This document shows, one piece after another, positions 18,551 through 27,650 of a stretch of DNA of 64,000 nucleotides. Each line of letters opens with the position of its first letter. Positions within the stretch are counted from its first letter, which is position 1. The stretch comes from Sphaerisporangium rubeum (GTDB lineage: Bacteria; Actinomycetota; Actinomycetes; Streptosporangiales; Streptosporangiaceae): positions 5,076,501 through 5,140,500 of the forward strand of contig NZ_JACHIU010000001.1 of NCBI RefSeq assembly GCF_014207705.1, in the 5' to 3' direction. The notes beneath the pieces are model-generated. The model had not been told where the DNA came from. It searched no databases and saw only the letters and a program-made list of their open reading frames with translations. A program made the position numbers and the translations under genes.

Positions 18551-18721
18551 GGGCCGCCGGGCCGAGCCCGCGTGCGATCGTGGGTGAGGCCGGCGGCCCG
18601 GCCACGTGCCGGTCCTCCGCGAGCGGACGCACCCAACGGCATCCGGCCGCACGGGGACGGGCCCTGCGGCGGGGCCGGGGACGCCGGCCACCGGCACGAC
18701 GACGACAGGGGGTGAGGGCTC

Positions 18722-19912
18722 ATGGCACGGCCGATGGAGGAGCTCATCGGACCGGACGCACCCGCCGAGATGCGTGTCCTGCGCAAGGAACAGCCGGTGT
18801 GTCCCGTGCGGCTGCCGAACGGTGACGAGGCGCTGCTGGTGACCCGGTACGACGACGTGGCGACCGTGCTGTCCGACCCGCGTTTCAACCGCACGTTCAA
18901 CCCGCGCGGCGCGGCGCGGGCCGGTGACCGCGCCACCCCGCCGGCCGACCTCGGCCAGATCACCCGCACCCTCGGCATGGACGGCCCGCCGCACCGCACC
19001 CTGCGCGCCGTGGTGAACCGCGCGTTCACCGCGCGCCGCGTCGAGTCGCTGCGGCCGTCCATCCAGAAGCTCACCGACGAGCTCGTGGACGGCATGCGGC
19101 AGGCCGGCAGCCCCGCCGACCTCGTGGAACACGTCGCCTCGCCGCTGCCGATCCGCGTCATCTGCGAACTGCTCGGCGTGCCGCACGAGGACGCGGAGAA
19201 GTTCCGCGGCTGGTCCGACCGCACCCTGTCGGTCACGAGCTTCCCCCGCGACGAGGTCGTGCAGGCGTGGCACGACCTGTTCGCGTACTTCGGGGAACAG
19301 GTCGCACGCAAACGGGCCCACCCGTGCGACGACCTGCTCAGCGACATGGTCGCGGCCAGCGACGACGAGGAGAAGCTCACCGAGCTCGAACTGGTGTACC
19401 TCGCCACGGGCCTGCTCATCGGCGGCCACGAGTCCACCATCAACGCCATCGGCCTCGGCATGTGGCGCCTGCTCGAACACCCCGAACAGGTCGCACGCCT
19501 GCACGCCGACCCCGGCCTCGTCGTCACCGCCGTCGAGGAACTGCTGCGGTACCAGACCCTCGGCGACGTGGACCGGCAGCGGTTCGCGCAGGAGGACCTG
19601 GAGCTGAGCGGCGTCACCGTCAAGGCCGGTCAGATGGTCATGGCCGGGGTCCTGTCGGCCAACCGCGACGAGGACCGCTTCACCGACGGCGAACGACTCG
19701 ACGTCGGCCGCCACCCCAACCCGCACCTGTCGTTCGGCCTCGGCCCGCACTACTGCGTCGGCGCGGCCCTCGCGCGCGTGGAACTGCAGATCGCCTTCGG
19801 CACCCTGCTGCGCGAGTTCCCCGGCCTGCGCCTCGCCGTGCCGTCCGACCAGGTGCGGCGCAAGACCGGCCTGATGGTCAGCGGCCTGGAAGAACTCCTG
19901 GTCGCCTGGTGA
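18722..19912 (+). CDS. Cytochrome P450 (first of the terpenoid cluster)
   Basis: This soluble class I type bacterial P450 has 396 residues. The I-helix is LLIGGHESTINAI, the ExxR motif is EELLRYQ, and the heme loop FGLGPHYCVGAALARVE carries the cysteine ligand. It needs ferredoxin and reductase partners, which are not encoded in the window. It begins a plus-strand run P450-P450-UbiA-cyclase with 57 bases before the next gene. A hydroxylation or oxidation of the cyclised terpenoid is the likely role; the position is unknown. Confidence 0.95.
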   Translation: MARPMEELIGPDAPAEMRVLRKEQPVCPVRLPNGDEALLVTRYDDVATVLSDPRFNRTFNPRGAARAGDRATPPADLGQITRTLGMDGPPHRTLRAVVNRAFTARRVESLRPSIQKLTDELVDGMRQAGSPADLVEHVASPLPIRVICELLGVPHEDAEKFRGWSDRTLSVTSFPRDEVVQAWHDLFAYFGEQVARKRAHPCDDLLSDMVAASDDEEKLTELELVYLATGLLIGGHESTINAIGLGMWRLLEHPEQVARLHADPGLVVTAVEELLRYQTLGDVDRQRFAQEDLELSGVTVKAGQMVMAGVLSANRDEDRFTDGERLDVGRHPNPHLSFGLGPHYCVGAALARVELQIAFGTLLREFPGLRLAVPSDQVRRKTGLMVSGLEELLVAW

Positions 19913-19969
19913 CCCCGCCTTGCGAACACGGCCGGCTCGTGACCGGCTCCGACCACTGAGGAGAACCCC

Positions 19970-21325
19970 ATGGCACCCGAGCCGCCTGTCCTCACCACCG
20001 AGGCCCCGCCGCCTCCCACGGTCACCCGGTACGGCAGCGTCAACGACCAGCGGTTCCTGATCGACTGCTACCGCGAGTACGGCCCCATCTTCCGCCTCCC
20101 CCAGAAAGGCGAACTGGCCCGCAAGGAAGGCGACGAGTTCGTCGTGCTGTCCGGCCCCGAGGCCAACGCGTTCGCCATGAAGACCACCAACATGCACCAG
20201 GGGGTCGACGGGTCGGTGAAACTCCGGTCCGACAACCACTGGGAGGAGTTCAGCAAGGAACTCGGCATGGACGAGTTCACCCGCGAAGGCGACATGCACA
20301 TGCGCCACCGCACCCTCACCGGCCGCGGCTACGCGCGCACCACCATCACCGGCCGCATGCCGGAGGTCGTCGCCATGGCCAGGTCCGTGACGTCCCGCTG
20401 GACGCCGGGTCAGGTCGTCCCGGCCGTACGCGACATCCAGCACATCGTGTCCGAGCAGCTCGGCCGCACCCTCATCGGCTACTCCCCCGCCGCGTACATC
20501 GACGACCTGGTGACGTTCGTCCGCACCACCAAACTCACCATGCTGCTGCGCACGCGCACCGCCGAACTGCTCGCCGACCCCGCGTACGAACGCGCACGCA
20601 TGCGTGTCTTCGAGATCGGCTACCGCGCCATCGTCGCGCGCCTCGAGACACCGGCGGACGAGCGTCCCGGCGACCTCCTCGACGACCTGCTGTCGGTGTG
20701 GCAGCCGCCGTCCCCCGACAAGCTCCAGCCGCTGCTCATCGCCGCCACCATCGGCCCGTTCCTCGCGGGCCTGGAGACCGCGTCGTACCGCACCGGCTAC
20801 CTGCTGCACCTGCTGCTGGAACACCCCGGCGTCCTGGCCCGGGTGCGCACCGAAGTGGACGAATGGTTCGCCGGCCCCCTCACCTGGGACCGCCTGAAGA
20901 CCTGCCGCGCGCTGTACGGCGGCATGATGGAGGCCCTGCGCCTGTACCCCGGCCCCGCGCGCCAGTGGTACACCGCCGAGGAGTCCTTCGTCTTCCACGA
21001 CCACCTGGTGGCCAAGGGCGACAGCGTCATCGTCGTCTACGACACCTCCCACCACCTGGCCGAACTCTTCCCCGACCCGGCTGCCTTCGACGTCGACCGC
21101 TACCGCGCACCACGCAACGAGCACCGCAACCTCGGCGCCTTCGCTCCGTTCGGCGTAGGCGGCCACACCTGCCTCGGCTCCGGCATGGCCGAGGTCCAGG
21201 TCATGCTGAACGTCGCCACCATGCTCCACGACTGGGACCTCGCTCCGGACCCCACCGGCTTCGACCCGGACGCCGACGCCGACGAGGCCCTCCGCGTCCA
21301 CGTCGCCGGCCCCCGCGACCGGTGA
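19970..21325 (+). CDS. Cytochrome P450 (second of the terpenoid cluster)
   Basis: The P450 has 451 residues and is longer than its neighbour, with a layout closer to CYP51/eukaryote-like bacterial P450s. The I-helix is PFLAGLETASYR, ExxR is MEALRLYP, the following aromatic segment is PARQWYTAEE, and the heme loop is FAPFGVGGHTCLGSGMAEVQ with Cys near residue 402. The proline-rich first 20 residues lack a TM anchor. AGGAG lies upstream of the ATG. Its TGA overlaps the GTG start of the UbiA gene (GTGA), so the oxidase and the membrane enzyme are translationally coupled. Confidence 0.94.
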   Translation: MAPEPPVLTTEAPPPPTVTRYGSVNDQRFLIDCYREYGPIFRLPQKGELARKEGDEFVVLSGPEANAFAMKTTNMHQGVDGSVKLRSDNHWEEFSKELGMDEFTREGDMHMRHRTLTGRGYARTTITGRMPEVVAMARSVTSRWTPGQVVPAVRDIQHIVSEQLGRTLIGYSPAAYIDDLVTFVRTTKLTMLLRTRTAELLADPAYERARMRVFEIGYRAIVARLETPADERPGDLLDDLLSVWQPPSPDKLQPLLIAATIGPFLAGLETASYRTGYLLHLLLEHPGVLARVRTEVDEWFAGPLTWDRLKTCRALYGGMMEALRLYPGPARQWYTAEESFVFHDHLVAKGDSVIVVYDTSHHLAELFPDPAAFDVDRYRAPRNEHRNLGAFAPFGVGGHTCLGSGMAEVQVMLNVATMLHDWDLAPDPTGFDPDADADEALRVHVAGPRDR

Positions 21326-22299
21326 ACGCTCCGCTCCGCCTGCGGTTACCCGCGCACGTGCAGACCTGGCGGCCGTACACGATGCTGTACATCGGCCTCG
21401 TCGGCCTGGCCGGCGGGCTGCTCAGCGACCCGCACGCTCCCGGGTGGGCCCTGTTCGGCGCGTGGGCCGTGCCGACACTGGGGTGGATCGGCGGCCACTA
21501 CGGGGCCGACTACTTCGACCGGCGGCTCGACGCCATCGCCAAGCCGCACCGGCCCATCCCCTCCGGCCGCATGCCTGCACTCGACGGACTGGCAGGCCTG
21601 TGGGCCTGCACCGTCGCAGGCGGCGCGTACGCGCTGCTGCTCAACTGGCGCACCCTCGTGCTCGTCGCCGCGGCCCTCGCCGGAGGTCTCGTCTACAGCC
21701 TGCTGCTCAAGGCCCGTGGCCTCGGCGGCAACCTGGTCCGTGGTTCCCTCACCGCCTTCGCCTTGCTGTTCGGCGCGATGGCGACGGCGCCGTACCCCGC
21801 TCGGCACATCTGGCCGGTCGCGGCGGTCTTCCTGCTGCACGACAGCCAGTCCAACCTTGTCGGGACGCTGCGCGACATAGGCGGCGACCGTGCCGCCGGA
21901 TACGAGACCTTCCCGGTGCGGCGCGGCGCACGGCCCGCCATCCGCGTGGTCATCGCGTTCACCGCGCTGTGGGTGGCCCTCGCGGCAGGCGTCCCGTCCC
22001 TCCTCCCCACCCCGGCGTCCGGCACCGCCACCTACTGGACGGTCCTCGGCCTGTGCGCCGTGCTCGCGGTGTGGGCCATCACGTTGCTGACCCGCGCACC
22101 CGACCCCATGCCACCCCCGGTGGCCCTGCGGGCCCACGCGATCCTCGTCGCCGAACGCGTCCTGCTCGCCGGCGCCTTCATCGGCCTCACCGCCGGCCCC
22201 GCCGCGACCCTCGCCACCGCCGTACCGGCCCTCCTCGTCACGGTCCTCCTCCAGTCGAGAATGCGCTCCAGATACGAGTTCGGCACCGCGGCCACCTGA
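21322..22299 (+). CDS. UbiA-superfamily membrane enzyme (prenyltransferase or terpene cyclase)
   Basis: The protein has 325 residues and about eight or nine TM segments. The first Asp-rich motif is GADYFDRRLDAIAKPHRPIPSG (DxxDxxxD, near residues 63-70), where Asn-Asp of the canonical motif reads Gly-Ala-Asp. The second is RDIGGDRAAGYETFPVRRG (near residue 185). Both are intact, so diphosphate binding and ionisation are expected. UbiA enzymes usually prenylate an acceptor, but some family members are known to cyclise prenyl diphosphates. Here no aromatic acceptor pathway is present and a class II cyclase follows 58 bases downstream. A class I-like cyclase acting on the bicyclic diphosphate is therefore the favoured inference; prenyl transfer is the alternative. 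Confidence 0.88.
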   Translation: MNAPLRLRLPAHVQTWRPYTMLYIGLVGLAGGLLSDPHAPGWALFGAWAVPTLGWIGGHYGADYFDRRLDAIAKPHRPIPSGRMPALDGLAGLWACTVAGGAYALLLNWRTLVLVAAALAGGLVYSLLLKARGLGGNLVRGSLTAFALLFGAMATAPYPARHIWPVAAVFLLHDSQSNLVGTLRDIGGDRAAGYETFPVRRGARPAIRVVIAFTALWVALAAGVPSLLPTPASGTATYWTVLGLCAVLAVWAITLLTRAPDPMPPPVALRAHAILVAERVLLAGAFIGLTAGPAATLATAVPALLVTVLLQSRMRSRYEFGTAAT

Positions 22300-22357
22300 C
22301 CGCCACCTCTCGGCCCCCAGTCGGCACCGCAGCCACCCCCACCCGGAGGAAAGACGC

Positions 22358-24022
22358 ATGGGCTCCGAAATCATCACCACCGGTCCCCACTTCGACGTAG
22401 AAGGCGGCGTGGCAGGCGCGGTCAAAGCCCTCTGGGACGCGCAGCGCGCCGACGGCTCCTGGGAGGGCTACCTGCCGTCCTCGGCCGTGTCCACCGCCGC
22501 CGTCCTGATCGCCTTCCACGTCGCCGGCGACCTGTCCGACGCCACGCTCGTCGAACGCGGCGCCGAGTGGCTGCTCGCCGAGCAGAACGAGGACGGCGGC
22601 TGGGCCGACGTCCCCGGCGGCCCTTCCACGTTCAACGGCACCGGCATAGCCGTCTCCGCGCTCAGGACCGTACGGCCCGACCGCGTGGACGCCATCACGC
22701 GCGCCACCGACTGGCTGGAACGCAACGGCGGCCGCGCGGCCCTGGAAGACCTGCGCGTCACCACCCTCAACGTCATCGTGCGCGTCTACCTGGCCTTCGC
22801 CGGCCTGTACGACCCCGATCGCGTGAAACGCATCCCCATCGAGATCTCCCTCATCCCCCACCGCCTCCACCAGCGCGTCTCGTTCATCCTCCCCGGCGTC
22901 TACGCGTGGGCCATCATGCAGGTCCGCACCCGCACCCACGGCCGCGTGCGCACCGCCGTCAACCGCGTGGCCGAACGCCGCACCCTGGAGTACCTTCGCG
23001 AACTGGCCGAGTTCGAAGGCCCCGACGGCGGCTCCGAGGAGTCCGCCTTCATGGTGGCCCTCATCGTCTTCGGCCTCGGCCTCGCCGGCGTAGGCGACGA
23101 CCTCGTGACCAAGTACCTCAGGTACATGCGGAACGCCGTACGGCCCGACGGCTCCTGGCCCATCGACCGCGACCTGGAACTGTCCGGCACCTGCTACATC
23201 ACCCAAGGCATGCAGGAAGCCGGCCTCGGCGACGACGACCGCCTGCTCCCCACCATCGACTGGATCAAAGCCTCCCAGCGCCAGACCGGCCTCCCCGCCA
23301 CCGGCTGCCCCCCAGGCGGCTGGGGCTGGGGCATGCCGAGCTCCTGGCCCGACGTGGACGACACCTCCCTGGCCCTGTACACCCTGGCCGGCGCCGGCGT
23401 CCCCCCCACCGACCCCCATGTGGCCATGGGAGTCGACTGGCTCCACGCCATGCGCAACACCAACGGCTCCTGGGGCTGCTTCATCCGCAACGGCCGCACC
23501 ATGTTCGACGCGCCATGCTCGGCCCTCACCTCCCACGCCATCCTGGCCCTCAACCGCCTGGACTCCCGCGAGCACCACCTCGACCGCGCCGTCCGCTGGC
23601 TCGCCAAAGCCCAGAACCCCGACGGCTCCTTCTCCTGCGTCTGGTTCCGCGACCACACCTCAGGCACCGCCAGAGTCCTCGACGCGCTGAGCCACCTGGG
23701 TCTGTCCGACCACCCCGTGGCCCGGGCCTGCACCCACTGGCTCCAGACCCACCAGTCCCCCGACGGCGGCTGGGGCGACGGCGCCGGCCTTCCCCCCACC
23801 GCCGAGGAGACCTCCTGGTCCGTCCTGGCTCTCACCGCCGCCGGCCAGGCCGCCACCCCCACCGTGAGGAACGGCATCCACTGGCTCCTGAAGAACCAGC
23901 GCGAAGACGGCCTCTGGCCCGGCGGCCAGGTCGGCTACTACTACAACGGCCTCACGTACTGGTGCCACTCCATGGTCAACGGCTACGCACTCCAGGCCCT
24001 GTCGCGCTATCGCACCCACTGA
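22358..24022 (+). CDS. Squalene-hopene-cyclase-like class II terpene cyclase
   Basis: The 554-residue protein has the alpha/alpha-barrel architecture of class II cyclases. The catalytic acid motif DVDDT lies in WPDVDDTSLALYTLAGAG near residues 332-336. Several QW-like repeats are visible (QRADGSWEG, QNEDGGWAD, QNPDGSFSC, QSPDGGWGDG, QREDGLWPGG). It is shorter than true squalene-hopene cyclases (about 630 residues) and closer to bacterial diterpene class II cyclases. It should protonate the terminal alkene (or epoxide) of a linear C20 substrate and leave the diphosphate for the UbiA partner. No DDxxD class I motif is present. CGGAGGAAAG precedes the ATG. A strong terminator follows the gene. 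Confidence 0.93.
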   Translation: MGSEIITTGPHFDVEGGVAGAVKALWDAQRADGSWEGYLPSSAVSTAAVLIAFHVAGDLSDATLVERGAEWLLAEQNEDGGWADVPGGPSTFNGTGIAVSALRTVRPDRVDAITRATDWLERNGGRAALEDLRVTTLNVIVRVYLAFAGLYDPDRVKRIPIEISLIPHRLHQRVSFILPGVYAWAIMQVRTRTHGRVRTAVNRVAERRTLEYLRELAEFEGPDGGSEESAFMVALIVFGLGLAGVGDDLVTKYLRYMRNAVRPDGSWPIDRDLELSGTCYITQGMQEAGLGDDDRLLPTIDWIKASQRQTGLPATGCPPGGWGWGMPSSWPDVDDTSLALYTLAGAGVPPTDPHVAMGVDWLHAMRNTNGSWGCFIRNGRTMFDAPCSALTSHAILALNRLDSREHHLDRAVRWLAKAQNPDGSFSCVWFRDHTSGTARVLDALSHLGLSDHPVARACTHWLQTHQSPDGGWGDGAGLPPTAEETSWSVLALTAAGQAATPTVRNGIHWLLKNQREDGLWPGGQVGYYYNGLTYWCHSMVNGYALQALSRYRTH

Positions 24023-24042
24023 CCTGACACCCTCCCTACGGC

Positions 24043-24076
24043 CGGGCCCGCGATCACACAGATGATCGCGGGCCCG
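24043..24076 (+). terminator. Strong hairpin terminator of the terpenoid operon
   Basis: CGGGCCCGCGATCA (24043-24056) pairs perfectly with TGATCGCGGGCCCG (24063-24076) around the 6-base loop cacaga. It starts 21 bases after the cyclase stop and marks the right end of the terpenoid transcription unit. Confidence 0.8.
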
Positions 24077-24595
24077 CTTCGTCGTCGGCCGTTCCCGGCG
24101 GGTCCGCGTCACTCATGAAAGTTGCATCGCGCATGTGATTCACGGCCGCTCACAGAAGCGGTCACCTCCTGTGGCCCGCGCGGTGCGTACGCCGATCCAC
24201 CGAAGCTCCGAGGCGCCGCGGAGACCGTCTGGAAGCCCCGCGCCGGGCCGCCGCGAACCGGAGCGGTAACAGCGATATCCGCCTCTGACCTGGCGGTACG
24301 GTGTCACGACCCGTGGGGTGACACCGTGCGTACGACCGGCGCGGGCCGGCCGTGATCCGCGGCGTGCCGACCACGTCGCCGAAGATCAACCGGAGTCCCG
24401 GCCGCGGGGTGAGCGAAGGCGCGCTTCCCACCCTCCGTGGACTGTTGCGAGACATCTCTGTTAATGCGACATTACACGCACACATCAGTCGGCATACGTC
24501 ATACGTCACAGAGCGGTAACGCCATGCCGTGTCAACGATGTTCGGCCGCACCGACGACGAGCCTGCTCAGGCCGAACCAGCGAAAGGAACAGAGC
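24077..24595. promoter_or_regulatory. Gene-free upstream region of the secreted beta-helix gene
   Basis: This stretch of about 520 bases has no convincing coding sequence. Its last 120 bases are AT-richer (around 24440-24500: tctctgttaatgcgacatta), which fits a promoter for the gene starting at 24596. The ribosome site GAAAGGAA lies 8-10 bases before that GTG. Confidence 0.5.
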
Positions 24596-27295
24596 GTGAA
24601 GTCAGCCCTGTCCACCCTCGGGAAGGCGTTAGCAGCGCTCGCGGTGTTCGTCGCCGCCGTCGCGCTGCCGGTCTTCGCGGGGAGCAGCCCGGCCTCGGCG
24701 GCGGTCCAGGCGACCTACTACGTCGCCCCCGACGGCAACGACTCCAACCCCGGGACGCTCGCGTCGCCGTTCCGGACGGTGCAGCGCGCAAGGGACGTCG
24801 TCCGCACGGTCAACGGCAGCATGTCCGGCGACATCTACGTGTACCTCCGCGGTGGCGACTATCCGATCAGCAGCACGGTCGACTTCACGACGGCCGACTC
24901 CGGCACGAACGGGTACCGGGTCATCTACTCCGCCTACCAGAACGAGACGCCGGTGCTCAACGGCGGCGTCCAGGTGACCGGGTGGACGCAGCACAGCGGC
25001 AACATCTGGAAGGCGCCGCTGAACCGGAGCAACAAGCTCCGTGCGCTGTACGTCAACGACAAGCGCGCGGTCATGGCGACGAAGACGGTGAACTCGGCCG
25101 GGTGCTACGGGACCTACAACATCACCGCGGGGCAGGCGGCCTGGGCCTGGGAGTCCGGGTCGCAGTGCGCGGGGGCCAAGTACAGCCTGAACGACTTCCC
25201 CGCCATCCCGAACAACCAGGACGACATCGAGATCGAGACGGGGACGACCTGGACCACGGCCATCGTGGCGGTCCGGCAGGTCACCTCCGACGGGTCGAAC
25301 CGCATCGCGCAGTACCAGCAGCCGGGTGCGGCGATCGCGCAGGGTGCCTTCAACGGCAACGCGCAGATCAACGGCAGCCACAAGCTGATGAACGCCTACG
25401 AGTTCCTGGACACCCCTGGCGAGTTCTTCTTCGACAAGACGAGCAAGACGCTGTACTACTACAAGTCGAGCTCGGAGAACATGTCCACCGCGTCGGTCTT
25501 CGCGCCGAACAACGTGTCGACCCTCCTCAAGGTCGCCGGCACCTCCACCAGCAGCCGCGTGCGGAACATCACCTTCACCGGCCTCACGGTGCAGCACTCC
25601 GACTGGAACCTGTTCAACGTGGCCGGCTCGGCGTTCAAGCAGGCCCAGCAGGGCAACCTCGGCGCGCAGGCGTACGCCAAGCAGAACTTCCACGTCTACT
25701 ACTACCGCAACGTGGACATGGCACCCGGCGCCATCCAGATCGAGAACGCCGACGGGCTGCTGCTGCAGGGCAACCGCGTGCAGCACACCGGCGTCGACGG
25801 CATCACCATGGCCAACGACGTGGTGAACACGCAGCTGATCGGGAACTTCACCAACGACATCGCCGGATCCGCGATCGTCGTCGGTCACCCCCAGCACGTC
25901 TTCATCGGTGACTACACCTCGTCGAACCGCGAGAAGTACCCGGTCGCGGTCGAAGGCGCACCCAAGAACATCGAGATCAAGAACAACTACATCTACGACA
26001 GCGCCGTGCTGTTCAACGGCCACAGCCCCATCACGGCGTACTTCGCCGACGGCCTGACCATCCAGCGCAACCGCATCGAGAAGGCCCCGTGGTCCGGCAT
26101 CACGCTCGGCTGGGGCTGGTGGAACTTCGACGGCTCGTCCGGCTCGATCGCGCCGAACCGGCCCACCACCACGGCGAAGAACAACAACATCAGCTACAAC
26201 CACATCATCGACACGGTGCAGCGCCTCAGCGACACGGCCCCGATCTACACGCTCGGCAGCCAGCCCGGCACGATGATCACCAACAACTACCTGCAAGGCG
26301 TGCCGTCCGGTCACAAGTACGGACTCCACCCCGACGAGGGCTCGGCGTACATCACGTTCCGCGACAACGTCCTGAGCATCGACAAGAACGTCACCTGGAT
26401 GCTCAACTCCGACGACTTCGGCCGTAAGCACGATTTGAGCGTCACGAACACCTACGGCCCCATCAACAAGGTCTCCAACAAGAACCTGCCGAACAGCACG
26501 ATCCAGGACATCATCGTGTCCTCGGACTACGTCTGGCCGACGCAGGCGTACTCCATCGCCGTGAACTCCGGCCTGGAGGACGCGTACCGGAACATCATCC
26601 CGCAGAACCTCTTCTCCCAGCAGGACTACGCGCTTCCCGCCAGCGTCGCCGTCGGCAGCGGCGTGACGTCGATCCCCATCCGCAGCCTCGGCGACGCGAA
26701 CAAGTCGGTCTGGCTCGCACCCCTGGGAACGACGTCCTTCACCGCCGGCAACACGATGACCCGAGCAGCCGGAAACGCGACCTCCATCGCCGTCCCCGCC
26801 ACCAACGGCGAGTACCGCCTCTACGTCGTAGACGCTCAAGGCAACCGCTCCGCCGAGTCCAAGTCCCTCGTCCGGCAGGGCAACGGCGGCAGCAACCCCG
26901 GCGGCCAGGCCGGCACGATCCTCGGCGCACAGTCCAACCGCTGCGTCGACATCACCGGTGGCGCCGCCACCAACGGCGCACAGGCCCAGCTGTGGGACTG
27001 CAACGGCGGCACCAGCCAGCGCTTCACCTACACCTCCGGCAAGCAGCTCCAGGTCTTCGGCAACAAGTGCCTCGACGCCAACAACCAGGGCACCTCGAAC
27101 GGCACCCAGGTCATCATCTGGGACTGCAACAACCAGACCAACCAGCAGTGGAACCTCAACTCCAACGGCACCATCACCGGCGTCCAGTCCAACCTCTGCC
27201 TCGACGCCAACGGCGCCGGCACCGCCAACGGCACCAAACTCATCCTGTGGTCCTGCAACGGCGGCACCAACCAGCGCTGGACCCTGCGCACGTGA
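24596..27295 (+). CDS. Secreted right-handed beta-helix protein with C-terminal ricin-type lectin domain
   Basis: The 899-residue exported protein starts at GTG 24596. A signal peptide (KSALSTLGKALAAL, then a hydrophobic core ending PASAA) covers about residues 1-36. Next is TYYVAPDGNDSNPGTLASPF, the usual start of secreted parallel beta-helix (pectate-lyase-like) proteins. Repeated N-rich turns such as ITFTGLTVQH, LQGNRVQHTG, IEIKNNYIYD and ISYNHIIDT continue to about residue 650. A beta-sandwich-like linker follows. The last 125 residues are a ricin B-type lectin with three QxW-like repeats (SQRFTY, NQQWNL, NQRWTL). It is likely a polysaccharide lyase or glycoside hydrolase bound to its substrate by the lectin. 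Catalytic residues could not be assigned. A terminator separates it from the terpenoid cluster. Confidence 0.88.
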   Translation: MKSALSTLGKALAALAVFVAAVALPVFAGSSPASAAVQATYYVAPDGNDSNPGTLASPFRTVQRARDVVRTVNGSMSGDIYVYLRGGDYPISSTVDFTTADSGTNGYRVIYSAYQNETPVLNGGVQVTGWTQHSGNIWKAPLNRSNKLRALYVNDKRAVMATKTVNSAGCYGTYNITAGQAAWAWESGSQCAGAKYSLNDFPAIPNNQDDIEIETGTTWTTAIVAVRQVTSDGSNRIAQYQQPGAAIAQGAFNGNAQINGSHKLMNAYEFLDTPGEFFFDKTSKTLYYYKSSSENMSTASVFAPNNVSTLLKVAGTSTSSRVRNITFTGLTVQHSDWNLFNVAGSAFKQAQQGNLGAQAYAKQNFHVYYYRNVDMAPGAIQIENADGLLLQGNRVQHTGVDGITMANDVVNTQLIGNFTNDIAGSAIVVGHPQHVFIGDYTSSNREKYPVAVEGAPKNIEIKNNYIYDSAVLFNGHSPITAYFADGLTIQRNRIEKAPWSGITLGWGWWNFDGSSGSIAPNRPTTTAKNNNISYNHIIDTVQRLSDTAPIYTLGSQPGTMITNNYLQGVPSGHKYGLHPDEGSAYITFRDNVLSIDKNVTWMLNSDDFGRKHDLSVTNTYGPINKVSNKNLPNSTIQDIIVSSDYVWPTQAYSIAVNSGLEDAYRNIIPQNLFSQQDYALPASVAVGSGVTSIPIRSLGDANKSVWLAPLGTTSFTAGNTMTRAAGNATSIAVPATNGEYRLYVVDAQGNRSAESKSLVRQGNGGSNPGGQAGTILGAQSNRCVDITGGAATNGAQAQLWDCNGGTSQRFTYTSGKQLQVFGNKCLDANNQGTSNGTQVIIWDCNNQTNQQWNLNSNGTITGVQSNLCLDANGAGTANGTKLILWSCNGGTNQRWTLRT

Positions 27296-27322
27296 CGTAA
27301 GGTCACCGACAACCGCGTGAAT

Positions 27323-27357
27323 CTCCGGCACCACTCTCAACGAGGGTGGTGCCGGAG
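27323..27357 (+). terminator. Hairpin terminator after the beta-helix gene
   Basis: CTCCGGCACCAC (27323-27334) pairs perfectly with GTGGTGCCGGAG (27346-27357), and weaker pairs extend into the loop. It lies 28 bases past the stop. A diverged copy of the downstream sequence (GGTGTCGGAGCCGTTTCGCA, from about 27384) repeats GGTGCCGGAGCCATTTCGCA at about 27348. Confidence 0.7.
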
Positions 27358-27449
27358 CCATTTCGCACCACGCATGGAAGGCGGTGTCGGAGCCGTTTCG
27401 CACGGTAACCCGGTGGTACATCTGTGCGGTCACCCGGAAGTACCGGCGC

Positions 27450-27650
27450 TCAAACCCCCGGCGTACCGTCCTTGAGCCCGCTCAGGAACGCCGACCACTG
27501 CGCCGGAGCGACCACCAGAGCCGGACCGGCCGGAACCTTGCTGTCCCTGACGGCGACCAGTCCCAGCAGATTCACCGCGACCTCCACACAGTTACCGTCG
27601 TGTGTGCTGTAGGTGCTCTTGCGCCACTTCATGTACCGAAGGTCACCCAC
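27450..27650 (-). CDS. DUF397 domain protein (second of a tandem pair)
   Basis: This 66-residue protein is MGDLRYMKWRKSTYSTHDGN, then CVEVAVNL, VAVRDSKVPAGP and PAQWSAFLSGLK. These are the standard DUF397 motifs (W-RKSxYS, NCVEV, VRDSK, W..FL). It starts at a GTG that overlaps the stop of the upstream DUF397 gene by eight bases, so translation is coupled. DUF397 proteins are small actinomycete proteins often next to helix-turn-helix regulators and have been linked to developmental and antibiotic control; no biochemical activity is established from sequence. Confidence 0.9.
   Translation of the reverse strand: MGDLRYMKWRKSTYSTHDGNCVEVAVNLLGLVAVRDSKVPAGPALVVAPAQWSAFLSGLKDGTPGV

Noticed and set aside
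17798-21301. Antisense open frame of about 1170 codons opposite the exporter and both P450 genes
   Set aside because: Same high-GC artefact: it spans three well-supported genes and their gaps and has a low-complexity Gly/Ala/Arg/His composition.
20698-21321. Upstream extension of the UbiA gene frame
   Set aside because: The first 208 codons are an Arg/Pro-rich shadow of the P450 gene. The GTG at 21322 gives a normal UbiA N-terminus and a GTGA overlap.
27348-27406. Short direct repeat (GGTGCCGGAGCCATTTCGCA and a diverged copy) considered as an attachment or CRISPR-like repeat
   Set aside because: There are only two diverged copies, one is part of the terminator hairpin, and there are no spacers or integrase.
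24629-27433. Antisense open frame of about 930 codons opposite the beta-helix gene
   Set aside because: The plus strand has a signal peptide, beta-helix and lectin repeats. The antisense product is Val/Gly/Asp-rich without motifs and runs past the terminator hairpin.
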